This document shows, piece by piece, positions 1 through 8,129 of a DNA stretch of 64,000 nucleotides (the first letter of the stretch is position 1; every line of letters starts with the position of its first letter). Source of the DNA: Aneurinibacillus sp. Ricciae_BoGa-3 (GTDB lineage: Bacteria; Bacillota; Bacilli; Aneurinibacillales; Aneurinibacillaceae); the NCBI RefSeq assembly GCF_028421645.1, contig NZ_CP116888.1:657711-721710 (forward strand), in the 5' to 3' direction. Position numbers and translations under genes: made by a program. A model generated the notes under the pieces. That model saw nothing but the letters and a program-made list of their open reading frames with translations. It had not been told where the DNA came from and made no database searches.

Positions 1-1
1 T

Positions 2-418
2 TGTGAAGCGATTAACCTTGATTATTATCTTCCGCAACACAATACGGGCATCAACAAAAAAGATGCAGATTTTCTAATAACCAATGAAATGATTGTGGAT
101 GACGATAACAAGGAAGTTGAATCCTGTAACATGCTGTTTAGCCACTTTACGATTCCAGAAGACAGCGGGTTAAGTGCAGAATGTGGACGCTTTGGCTATA
201 TGCGAAGCCAATTCCCCCAACGATATATCTGCAGTGTGGCTATCTTAGATGACATTCGGAAGTTATCGAAGCCAAATCCCTTGCAGGAAGGTAAGGACAA
301 CCAAGTCATTTATATGAACTCATATACGGCGGGTATCCCTGATTATTTTGGCAATACCCTATATGATTGCTTTGCCTTTATGTATAAGAGCTTACAGGAG
401 CAAGAACTAAAAGAGTGA
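2..418 (+). CDS. Hypothetical protein, 5'-truncated by window edge
   Basis: The frame is open from base 2, so the true start lies upstream of the window; the first ATG at 89 is internal because coding continues before it. The visible 138 residues are acidic, soluble and without recognised motifs or membrane segments. The stop overlaps the beginning of the next gene's region and the next two genes follow closely, so it is the 5' member of a phage-like operon that ends with a deoxynucleoside kinase. No function can be assigned from sequence. Confidence 0.75.
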   Translation, partial: CEAINLDYYLPQHNTGINKKDADFLITNEMIVDDDNKEVESCNMLFSHFTIPEDSGLSAECGRFGYMRSQFPQRYICSVAILDDIRKLSKPNPLQEGKDNQVIYMNSYTAGIPDYFGNTLYDCFAFMYKSLQEQELKE

Positions 419-432
419 CAGGGATGAACACG

Positions 433-834
433 ATGACAGATGAACAGATAGAATCCATACGTGAACGGTTAACGAACGCCACGGAAGGAGATTGGGTGTC
501 AGGATTAACCTATCTCGTAGCCGCAGTAAATGATGGTTCTAATCCATTTTGGATACCACAAAATATTCCCGCAGGCGAATGTGTATGGTGTAAGGCTTAT
601 AAGTTAATCGGTACAAGAACGAGAAACGGTGTCACGGAACATGTTCATGGAAATATAGCGGATGAATCCAGCATCGTAAGTCCATCCGCACTCGAAATAA
701 TCACAAGCGAACAATCAGGATTAACCATCGATAATGCGACGTTTATCGCTCATGCAAAACAAGATATACAAGCGTTGCTTGAAGAAGTAGAGCGTTTGAG
801 AACAAAGGAAAACGGAGACAATGGGCGAGTTTAA
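433..834 (+). CDS. Ea22-like phage/plasmid protein
   Basis: The 133-residue product starts MTDEQIESIRERL and ends with a segment (DNATFIAHAKQDIQALLEEVERLR) typical in outline of the short Ea22/ead-type proteins of phages, which have a conserved N-terminal helix and C-terminal coiled coil. Function in this family is unknown. I chose the ATG at 433 because CAGGG lies about 9 bases upstream; in-frame GTG 415 and ATG 424 are alternatives. It overlaps or abuts the gene before and is followed 74 bases later by the kinase start, consistent with one operon. The middle carries a CVWCKAY motif of unknown meaning. Confidence 0.6.
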   Translation: MTDEQIESIRERLTNATEGDWVSGLTYLVAAVNDGSNPFWIPQNIPAGECVWCKAYKLIGTRTRNGVTEHVHGNIADESSIVSPSALEIITSEQSGLTIDNATFIAHAKQDIQALLEEVERLRTKENGDNGRV

Positions 835-908
835 GAAAAGAAGGTGTCGTTGTGTTTTATGCAGAGCATTTAAAAGGATTAACGAATCATAAAGGAGATG
901 TGTGGAAC

Positions 909-1538
909 ATGTTAGTGATTGATGGGGTGGTAGGGGTAGGTAAATCTACTTTAATGGAGATTTTGGCAAAAGAGAAGGGGCTTTTGGCTTACGAAGAACC
1001 TGTTGTCAATAATCCCATCTTAGATAAGTTTTATTACAATCGGGAACGTTATTCGTTTCCTCTTCAAATCTTTTTCCTCAATGAGCGGTTCCGTCACATT
1101 AAACAGGCATCTTTACAGCCAAATGCTGTGCTAGACCGTAGTATTTATGGCGACCTTATTTTTGCCAAAATGCTAAAAGACAACGGTGAAATGTCTGTTG
1201 AGGAATTTAATATCTACCTCGATTTATTCCATAACATGATTGAACACTGCAAAGTTCCCAAACTCATGGTTTATTTGGAGATTTCTCCAGAGGAAGCCAT
1301 GAAGCGTATCGTAAAACGGGGCAGAGACTTCGAACAAGTGGTAGAAAAAGAATATTGGATAAAGTTAAACGAAAACTATCGACAATACTTTGCTCAATAC
1401 TCTTTTTCGCCTGTTCTTACGATAAATGTAGATAGCCTGGATTTTGAAAACAAAAACGAAGATAGAAAATATGTACTTACGAGAATAGATGAAAAGTTAA
1501 GACAAATTAGGACACAAAAAGAATTTCACAAATCTTAA
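909..1538 (+). CDS. Deoxynucleoside kinase (dNK/dCK/dGK family)
   Basis: The protein would phosphorylate deoxynucleosides to dNMPs with ATP (nucleotide salvage, cytosol). Visible motifs are the P-loop GVVGVGKST at the N terminus, a DRSIYGD segment equal to the family's ERS-type substrate-binding motif, and RGRDFE, the arginine-rich lid. At 209 residues it matches the usual family length. The frame is open back to a GTG at 852, but AAAGGAG at 891-897 sits 11 bases before ATG 909, and the family normally begins a few residues before the P-loop, so 909 is preferred. Substrate (dA, dC or dG) cannot be told. Phages and plasmids often carry such kinases to raise the dNTP supply. Confidence 0.85.
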   Translation: MLVIDGVVGVGKSTLMEILAKEKGLLAYEEPVVNNPILDKFYYNRERYSFPLQIFFLNERFRHIKQASLQPNAVLDRSIYGDLIFAKMLKDNGEMSVEEFNIYLDLFHNMIEHCKVPKLMVYLEISPEEAMKRIVKRGRDFEQVVEKEYWIKLNENYRQYFAQYSFSPVLTINVDSLDFENKNEDRKYVLTRIDEKLRQIRTQKEFHKS

Positions 1539-1702
1539 AATCCATTGTTCGGTTTTTGTTGATTCCTAAACTGTCTTATCCATGAAGAGAGAACAATCGC
1601 GCTTAAATGATACTTTCTCGCAATCTGCGTATGGCTAACATTTTTTTGTAGGGCTTCCTTTACCACCTTTTCTTTTAATTCTGGTGGATAATGATGTTTC
1701 AA
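1535..1702 (-). pseudogene. Remnant of IS-type transposase helix-turn-helix (OrfA-like)
   Basis: The minus strand encodes a 55-residue peptide from a TTG at 1702 with AAAGGAGG 10 bases upstream. Its sequence (YPPELKEKVVKEALQKN, then HTQIARKYHLS and VLSSWIRQF) is the N-terminal helix-turn-helix of IS3-type OrfA transposases. Full OrfA proteins are about 90-100 residues and are followed by an integrase-core OrfB, neither of which is present. The stop overlaps the 3' end of the kinase gene on the other strand. It is best read as an insertion sequence relic; a small stand-alone DNA-binding peptide is possible because the start signals look intact. Confidence 0.65.
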
Positions 1703-1893
1703 TTGATAACCGCCTCCTTTTTTCGAGAATTATCTTCCTCTTTTGTGTGGTTTTGGAAGTCATCTGTATTTAACCCTACCCAAAAACACGTTCTTTGAAA
1801 CCAAATAATACATGATAAATAAAGGAATTTACAGTGGTAATATCTTCTATTCTTACCCACTTATAAGGGGAATCAATCTGTGAGGTGAACGTA

Positions 1894-2085
1894 ATGAAAA
1901 TTGTCGAATTTGAATGGTTGAAACAAAATAACGAACAGTTAAATGAGGCGGATAAAAAACGGTTGGAAGAATTGCATGTATTCGATTATATCGAGAATGG
2001 TGAAATCGATATGCCTCTGACACAAGCGGTACAGATGATGCAAGAAGTGGCTCAAATTGTAGGGAAGTACACAATTTCTAAATAA
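1894..2085 (+). CDS. Small acidic hypothetical protein
   Basis: A 63-residue, acidic, probably helical protein. ATG 1894 is preceded by GTGAGGTG at 1880-1887, about 6 bases away; an in-frame GTG at 1885 lies inside that site and is unlikely. It is followed 21 bases after its stop by a small membrane protein gene with its own ribosome binding site, so the two are probably co-transcribed. No family is recognised. Confidence 0.6.
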   Translation: MKIVEFEWLKQNNEQLNEADKKRLEELHVFDYIENGEIDMPLTQAVQMMQEVAQIVGKYTISK

Positions 2086-2106
2086 CCAAGGAAGGGAGTT
2101 ATTCAA

Positions 2107-2364
2107 ATGTTGAAATTTATAATATTTTTTGGGATTCTCTTTTTTATTTTCGTAGTACCTATTTGGATGACGGTGAGAAATTATAAGAAAATGAAAGCTG
2201 AACTTGATGAAGGAAATGAAATCGTGGATATTAAACCGTATAGGAGAATATACAATATTTCCAAAGAAGACCGAAATAGTTTGGAAAGTCTACTAAACAA
2301 ATACGGTTTGGAGATGCATACGGTTATGTCGAAACCAATAAGTCTTGGAAAAACGCATGAATAG
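2107..2364 (+). CDS. Small single-pass membrane protein
   Basis: The 85-residue product has one N-terminal hydrophobic segment (about residues 2-22) followed by a basic, cytoplasm-type tail. AAGGAAGGGAG lies about 8 bases before the ATG. It is the second gene of a two-gene unit closed by the hairpin at 2421-2467. No family recognised. Confidence 0.6.
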   Translation: MLKFIIFFGILFFIFVVPIWMTVRNYKKMKAELDEGNEIVDIKPYRRIYNISKEDRNSLESLLNKYGLEMHTVMSKPISLGKTHE

Positions 2365-2420
2365 TGAATGGGAAGAAAGAAGATTGAGGTGAATACGTTA
2401 ATGTAGGCGTTTTACCAATG

Positions 2421-2467
2421 AAAGAAGACGGTTTCTCAATAAAGAGATTACCGTCTTTCTGTTTTTT
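2421..2467 (+). terminator. Rho-independent terminator of the 1894-2364 unit
   Basis: The arms AAAGAAGACGGT and ACCGTCTTTCT pair, with an inner TCTC/GAGA extension, and are followed by GTTTTTTG. It also lies between convergent genes and may act on both strands. Confidence 0.8.
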
Positions 2468-2473
2468 GTATGT

Positions 2474-2719
2474 TCAGTTTAAACAAGTAGTAAACAAAAT
2501 CCTTGCTGTTTTAATGATATCCTTTAACTCGTTTATCCTTTTATGAAAAAGTTTTGTAGTTCTCAAAGCCTCTATGTATTCAGGCTCCAAACTTCCTTCT
2601 CCATAAAATTTTCGAAGTCGTTTAAGATTTTCTTTTGCATGGGGAAGGTCAATCCTTTCAATATGAGCCAATTCGCTTTTTACTCTTTGTAATGCAACTG
2701 GCGTTAAAATGATAGACAT
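2474..2719 (-). CDS. Stand-alone GreA N-terminal-domain-like coiled coil
   Basis: The 81-residue protein resembles only the N-terminal coiled coil of the transcript-cleavage factor GreA: MSIILTPVALQRVKSELAHI matches the LTP-xxL-xxL-xxEL opening, and a later EPEYIEAL ... INELKDIIKTARI matches the end of the second helix. GreA's hairpin tip DLSEN is replaced by GSLEPE, so the two acidic tip residues are only partly kept. The C-terminal FKBP-like domain that docks on RNA polymerase is absent. ATG 2719 is chosen because GGAAAGGA lies about 10 bases upstream. It is 22 bases downstream of the RNase H gene, so one operon. It could modulate RNA polymerase or bind another partner; function is inferred. 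Confidence 0.55.
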   Translation of the reverse strand: MSIILTPVALQRVKSELAHIERIDLPHAKENLKRLRKFYGEGSLEPEYIEALRTTKLFHKRINELKDIIKTARILFTTCLN

Positions 2720-2741
2720 TTTATTTACATTCCTTTCCTCG

Positions 2742-3455
2742 TTAAATAGAGAGGTTATATTTCTCAACCATACGATGGAAGATAGCATCTGGTTTGATAC
2801 CTAACGCCATCTTTGCGAGAGAATCCGCTATTTCATTGAAATCATCTCCTGTATGTGCATCCACTTTACAAAAAATCACCTCAATATTGGAATTCTCCTC
2901 AAAGAATTTTTGCATCCACTGGTAATAATCTTCGGAAAACTGGTTGTCTCGTTTCCAAAAGCCAGTAGCATGCAGGCACACTCCTTTATAATCGAAGAAC
3001 AAAACCAGCTTCTTATAGCCATTTTTCTTGGCAAATAAAAGGGCGTTCATCGCACCGAGAAGCTCACCGCCTATTTGTTGCATGGAAATGGCTTGTTTGT
3101 TTCTGCCAACACCCTTATCGGTATGAACAATTTTTCCACCAAGTACACACACTAGACCATATGAATAGTTTTTAATATCCGAATTAAAACTACCATCTAC
3201 GTAACAATGCAGGCAATCTATCGGAAAGGTTGCATCTGCTTTGCGCAAGAAAGGTTCATCCGCTTGTAAATAGGATTCCGCTTCTTCCCTGGTAAAAAAT
3301 CCCTTGTAATCTGGAGTAACACCGTGTTTCTTTTCGTTTATCCCTTGTACATAACTTTTGGCTTCGTCCCATGTCGTTAGAATAAGATTTTCCACGATTT
3401 CCTTAGAGATAGGATTCAATCCTTTTTTAATAGCATAGAAGTTCTTTTTTGCCAT
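2742..3455 (-). CDS. Viroplasmin-type ribonuclease H
   Basis: The 237-residue protein has an N-terminal viroplasmin domain (about residues 1-65, FYAIKKG...GFFTREEAESYL), known to bind RNA:DNA hybrids, and a C-terminal RNase H1 domain. The catalytic set is visible: D in YVDGSF, E in GGELLGAM, D in LFFDYKG and D in NEIADSLAK. It should cleave the RNA strand of RNA:DNA hybrids. AAGGAGCG lies 10 bases before the ATG. It shares an operon with the Gre-like coil downstream, suggesting a role around R-loops or stalled transcription (inference). A second, catalytically degenerate viroplasmin protein lies at 56622. Confidence 0.88.
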   Translation of the reverse strand: MAKKNFYAIKKGLNPISKEIVENLILTTWDEAKSYVQGINEKKHGVTPDYKGFFTREEAESYLQADEPFLRKADATFPIDCLHCYVDGSFNSDIKNYSYGLVCVLGGKIVHTDKGVGRNKQAISMQQIGGELLGAMNALLFAKKNGYKKLVLFFDYKGVCLHATGFWKRDNQFSEDYYQWMQKFFEENSNIEVIFCKVDAHTGDDFNEIADSLAKMALGIKPDAIFHRMVEKYNLSI

Positions 3456-3611
3456 TCTTTTTTCGCTCCTTCTGTATGATTGTTCCTTGTTATAGCAACT
3501 TGAAACATCAAGACCTGGTTTATTGGTTTTATTATTTAATATACGAAAATTTAACGATAAATATAAGGTAAGTATATAACAAAAAATCTATAAACAAAAG
3601 TTAACTTAATT

Positions 3612-3640
3612 TTGACCATAGTACTTATTACAGTTATACT
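3612..3640 (+). promoter_or_regulatory. Sigma-A type promoter of the broken chemoreceptor
   Basis: TTGACC (3612-3617), a 17-base spacer and TATACT (3635-3640) lie about 50 bases upstream of the start. The -35 region TTGACCATAG resembles TTGACTATAG in the promoter of the intact paralogue at 9812. Confidence 0.7.
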
Positions 3641-3689
3641 AATTATTGAGACCTATATCTACTCTTAAAAAAGGAAGGAAAGAAGCAAG

Positions 3690-5708
3690 ATGTCGATTAA
3701 AAGGAAGTTACCAATTTATATTGGAGGACTAGTCACCGCATCTTTGGTTGTAGCGGGACTTATTAGTTATAATACAAGTTCCAATTCTCTTATTAACGCT
3801 AGTAAGGATGGATTGCACACAAACACGGAACGAACGAGTGTCATTATCAGAAACCTTGAAAAATCCGAAGAACAAATGGCATCTATTATGGCGAATAATA
3901 AGCGTCTTCAAGATTTGGTTGTCATGAAAGAACAGACAAATGACCAACAATTTTATACCAGTAACAATGTTTTATTAGGAGCCGTCAACAATTTTCTTAA
4001 GGATAGTTTTGCAACGACAACAAATCATGACCATTTCTTTGTATTAGATAACAAAGGAACGGATATTGCGGATAGTCTACCAGAAAATGAGAGGAAAAGC
4101 TTTGCAGACCGAGATTATTTCAGTAAGGCTTTACAAGGGCAAACAGCTATTGGCAAAATGGTCATTTCTAAAACCAATGGTAAACCCGTGATTGTCATAG
4201 CTGTGCCTGTTAAGGATAGTCAGGGTAAGATTGTTGGGGTGCTTGGCAATTCGATTTTAGCCGATTTCTTCACGTCGAATATCCAAGGGATTAAAGTGGG
4301 AACCAATGGAAAAGTATATATCATGGATAGGGATTCAACTATTCTTGGGCATAGTCAGGATAAAACTTGGGTCAACAAAAAGTCACAACGCACTGAACTT
4401 TTGGATGCTATGAAAACCTTACCTAACGACAATAACGTGAATGTGTCCACCATAGATGCTGGTACAGGAAGCGATAAGAGCCTTGTCACATTCGCAAATA
4501 TTCCTGGTACAAACTGGGTTGTTTTTCTCGAAGATAAGTATAGTGATATTCAGAGTCCAGTTCGAAGTCTCATGGTAGAAACGTTATTAGGCTTGTTGTG
4601 CTTGGCATTATAATTTCCGCCTTGTTAGGTTTATATCTTTCTAGAATGGTAACAAGTCCTTTATCTCGATTAATGGAAAAGATGAAAGAGATGTCAGAAG
4701 GAAACTTAAAAGTTACGATGAACGAAACATATAAGGATGAATTTAAGGTACTAGCAGAAAGCTTCAATACAATGGTGGAGAAAACAAAAACCGTTGTTTC
4801 CAATATGCAACGTTCCGTTGAAGTACTTAACCAAAGTACCTCTGAATTAGATACTTCGGCAAAAGAAACATCAGAGTCCATTATGCAAACCACCATAACT
4901 ACGGCTGAAATTGCAAAAGCGGTTGAATCGCAAGCACATGATGCAGAAGGTGTGGCACAGAGGGTTACACAACTGGGTGATGAAATTAACCACATTAATG
5001 AACAAACGGAAGTGGTCAAACATCATGCTGATGATATCATCCAAGTATTTAACGAAGATAAAAAAGTGATTAATAACCTGTTAAAAATCAATCAACAAAG
5101 TGCAGAAGAGATGCAAAAAATGTCTGAAATAACCCAAGCGTTAGAAACAACCTCTCAAAACATTGGGGATATCACCAAAGTCATTAGCGGTATTTCGGAG
5201 CAAACCAATCTATTAGCTCTCAATGCTAGTATTGAAGGGCGAAGTGGGACGAGGCTTTGCGGTTGTCGCTGATTCAATCCGCAAACTGGCTGAACAATCC
5301 TCTCAATCTGTAAAAGAAATAGATAACATTATCAAAGAAACGCAAAACTATTCCAAAGCTAATATTACCAGTATTGAGTCCATGCAAGCTATTTCAAATG
5401 ACCAAAACCAATATGTAGCGCAAACATCAAAGTCATTCGATGACATTATCAATCGAGTAACCGAAATCGTGAATCGAATCACCTTAGTGGCAGATGAATT
5501 GGAAGACATGAAAAAGGGAAAAGATGATGTGATTGGCTACGTTCAAAACGTATCCGCATCTACCGAAGAGGTATCCGCCTCTGTTGAAGAAGTAAGTGCG
5601 ACATCGGAAGAACAATCGGCAATGGTTCAACAACTGTCAGGTATGGTTGAAACCATTAACAACCTGACAAACGAATTGACCGAAACAGCAAAAATATTCA
5701 AAGCCTAA
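3690..5708 (+). pseudogene. Methyl-accepting chemotaxis protein, two frame lesions
   Basis: The gene parallels the intact receptor at 9893-11893 from start to stop: TM1, extracellular Cache-type sensor, TM2, HAMP and the methyl-accepting signalling domain ending ETAKIFKA. It is split in three frames. The first lesion (net -1) is at about 4590 inside TM2. The second, at about 5237, removes 11 bases of the signalling hairpin tip, so the conserved EAARAGD is lost and the frame returns to the original. Because the two lesions are independent and the second is not in a homopolymer, this is probably a true pseudogene; no membrane-anchored signalling protein could be made. The start has AAAAAAGGAAGG upstream. 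Confidence 0.85.
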
Positions 5709-5744
5709 TAGTACAACTTCTAAGATTAAGCCAAATTTGAAAGA

Positions 5745-5778
5745 GACATCCTTATCAACAATAGGGGTGTTTTTTTTT
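5745..5778 (+). terminator. Terminator of the broken chemoreceptor gene
   Basis: ACATCC pairs with GGGTGT and a run of nine T follows. It is a weakened version of the GACATCC/GGGTGTC hairpin after the intact paralogue. Confidence 0.55.
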
Positions 5779-5884
5779 GTGTCTAGCTTGGTTAAATCAT
5801 ACTTGTTCACAATGTAGCGTAATCAATGAAGAGGTTTGTTAAAGATAAATTTTCCGAAACTTAATAGCTGATAATCTGTTAGAA

Positions 5885-6165
5885 ATGATGGGGGCTACTA
5901 GATTCAAAGAACAATCGGTTTCAGCAGAAGATGTTAGACTAACAAATATCATGCTTTAACTGACTATAGTTACTGTTGCTACCTTTCCGATTTACCAGTG
6001 GATAAGATTATCAGAAAATGGGGATTGGAACAGAACTGCTAAATAAGGCAAGGAAGATTATTGATGAAGAGGTTATTCTTCTGTTATACCCAAGTGCGAT
6101 GCAGTATTATCCAAAGTAGGTTTGGATAAATTAACAATGGCTTTTTCCTCCGTCAAAAGCGTAGT
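5885..6165 (+). pseudogene. Decayed GNAT acetyltransferase
   Basis: Pieces of a GNAT N-acetyltransferase are spread over three frames: FKEQSVSAEDV (from about 5905), LTDYSYCCYLSDLPVDK (5956-6006), YQKMGIGTELLNKARK (6009 on, the acetyl-CoA-binding motif A with GIGTEL), EEVILLLYPSAMQYYPK, then GLDKLTMAF. The order fits the family, but a central stretch is missing and at least three frame breaks and stops occur. Coordinates are approximate. No functional product is expected. Confidence 0.7.
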
Positions 6166-6216
6166 TTTCTGGATACAATTCGCAACTAACAAAGTTTTTT
6201 AGTGGGTATGAGTAGG

Positions 6217-6255
6217 TAAAAAAAAATACAAGCAACGAAAAATCATTGCTTGTAT
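6217..6255 (-). terminator. Terminator of the MFS/TPP operon
   Basis: ATACAAGCAA (6226-6235) pairs perfectly with TTGCTTGTAT (6246-6255); on the minus strand a run of T follows. Confidence 0.85.
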
Positions 6256-6272
6256 CTTTGGTGTTTAATCTG

Positions 6273-8060
6273 TTATTCGCCAAGATTTTGATTCGAGATA
6301 GGTTTGATTGCTACGTTTACCACTGCAGAGCGTCCGTTTTTAACGGCTTGTAAGGCTTCTTCCAGTACATTACGAAGTTCTTCTGGTTTTTCTACCCGTT
6401 TGGCATAAGCTTGTCCAGTCGCTTCAGCAATCTTTTCTAACTGCATATCATCACCGAAGTTCACGTAGAACAAGTCTTGTTGTTTAGCCAAGCCTTCAGG
6501 ATGAACGCCGAGTGTAGAAAGTTTAGGGGAATGCCAACCTCTGTTGTTATAAATAACCGTTAGGAATGGTGCATTGTATTTTTTGGATACAAAGTGAACG
6601 GATGCTGGAACACTGAATAGGTACGAACCGTCACCTGTAAGAGCGACAACCGTTTTATCAGGATTAGCAAGTTTGGCTCCAATGGAAGCTCCGCCATGCC
6701 AACCTAATGAACTAGCTCCGCTACCGAACAATGTACCTGGCTTGTCACGAAGGATATGATTCCATACCACACTGTAGTTTGAAATGGTTTCGTTCATGAT
6801 AATGGTATCATCATCAAGTAGGTCACGCAGGGTTGCAGTTAGAAATTGAGGGGTGATGTATCCATCAGCGACTTTGATTTTTTCTTTCTCTGCAAACTCT
6901 GCACGTATCCTATCGTGCTCTTTAGAGAGGCGTCCATAACGCTCTGTGATTTCTTTCGTTTGTTTAAATACAACTTGTTCTAGGTAGTCATTGAGTTGCT
7001 TTAAGGCGACATAAGAATCGGCTCGCATCGGTTGTTCGGCTTCATAATACCAGAATGGAATTTTATCTTTTAACGGGTCAACGTCAATCCAAAAGACTTT
7101 TGCATCCTCTTTCGGTTTAACATTGAGCGGAAGCCAAGGAATATCGCTGTCGATAACGAGTACCACATCGGCTTGTTTCAGGTATTCATTGACTCCGAAA
7201 TAACCTTCATAACCAAGGTGCATCGGATGATTTGCAGGGAAGTTCATATAGTTAGGACCCGCCTCCATAACAGGGAGAGCTAACTGTTCTGCAAGCTTAA
7301 CCAATTCCTCTACAGCTTTCACATTTCGTCCAAGATAGCTTGTAACAATGAGTGGATTTTTAGCTTGCGATAGAGTGGATGCCAATTCTTTTACTTTCTC
7401 TTCGTTAAGCGCAGAAGGGGCAAGAGGGGCAAACTTCTCTTTGTCCACTTTCATACGTGGAACTTCTTCTTCCAGCATCTCACGAGGAGACATCATATAA
7501 ACAGGACCTTTGGGTTCGCTTTGTGCAATTTGCATCGCACGTAGCGTAAGTTTCTGGATGTTTTTACCTGTATGAACATCATAATCCCACTTGGTGTATT
7601 GACGAACAATGGCACGTTGGTCAGGTACATCTTGTAAGTAGTGAATGAACTCATTACGTCCACCTCTTAATTCACCTTCCTGTGTAACAGGGGATGCTCC
7701 AGAGAAGATGAAAACAGGGATTCTACCTCTTGTTGCATTATGAATCGCTCCGCCCATATTTTGTGTACCAACATCAACGTGAACAAATACGGCTTGTGGA
7801 CGACCTGTTACTTGTGCATAACCATGAGCGGCTGAGAGGGCAACCATTTCATGTGGGCAGATAATAATTTTAGGGAGTGTTCTTCCTTGCACATCGGCTT
7901 TTGCCCAACTCTCTACGATAGCAGGGTGGTCACTACCAATGTTAGCAAAAATGCAGTCAACTCCTGCGTCTACAAGTGTATCAATCATTGCATCTGCCGT
8001 TGTATAAATCGGTGTTGCTTCGTTTAATAATTCTTCTTTTGTTTTTTCATTCGTTGTCAT
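6273..8060 (-). CDS. Thiamine-diphosphate-dependent enzyme (acetolactate synthase/decarboxylase superfamily)
   Basis: The 595-residue protein has the three-domain layout of the POX/acetolactate synthase superfamily: N-terminal pyrimidine-binding domain with the catalytic glutamate in PHEMVALSAAHGYA, a central domain, and a C-terminal domain with the ThDP/Mg motif GDGSYLF...VIYNN. Substrate is not known; decarboxylation or carboligation of a 2-oxo acid is expected. ATG 8060 has TAGGAGGA 9 bases upstream; the frame is open further but without a better start. It lies 69 bases after an MFS transporter gene of the anion symporter type, suggesting uptake and breakdown of one organic acid (inference). 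Standard acetolactate synthase for branched amino acids is less likely because no small subunit is present. Confidence 0.8.
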   Translation of the reverse strand: MTTNEKTKEELLNEATPIYTTADAMIDTLVDAGVDCIFANIGSDHPAIVESWAKADVQGRTLPKIIICPHEMVALSAAHGYAQVTGRPQAVFVHVDVGTQNMGGAIHNATRGRIPVFIFSGASPVTQEGELRGGRNEFIHYLQDVPDQRAIVRQYTKWDYDVHTGKNIQKLTLRAMQIAQSEPKGPVYMMSPREMLEEEVPRMKVDKEKFAPLAPSALNEEKVKELASTLSQAKNPLIVTSYLGRNVKAVEELVKLAEQLALPVMEAGPNYMNFPANHPMHLGYEGYFGVNEYLKQADVVLVIDSDIPWLPLNVKPKEDAKVFWIDVDPLKDKIPFWYYEAEQPMRADSYVALKQLNDYLEQVVFKQTKEITERYGRLSKEHDRIRAEFAEKEKIKVADGYITPQFLTATLRDLLDDDTIIMNETISNYSVVWNHILRDKPGTLFGSGASSLGWHGGASIGAKLANPDKTVVALTGDGSYLFSVPASVHFVSKKYNAPFLTVIYNNRGWHSPKLSTLGVHPEGLAKQQDLFYVNFGDDMQLEKIAEATGQAYAKRVEKPEELRNVLEEALQAVKNGRSAVVNVAIKPISNQNLGE

Positions 8061-8129
8061 AATGGTTTGTCCTCCTATGTAGCCTATCCTCCACATTTTG
8101 TGGTGGATAGACTTGATTGTATTTTGAAG

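Noticed and set aside
4598..5272. The middle part of the broken chemoreceptor as a separate soluble gene
   Set aside because: It begins inside TM2 and lacks its own ribosome binding site; alignment with the intact paralogue shows it is one split gene.
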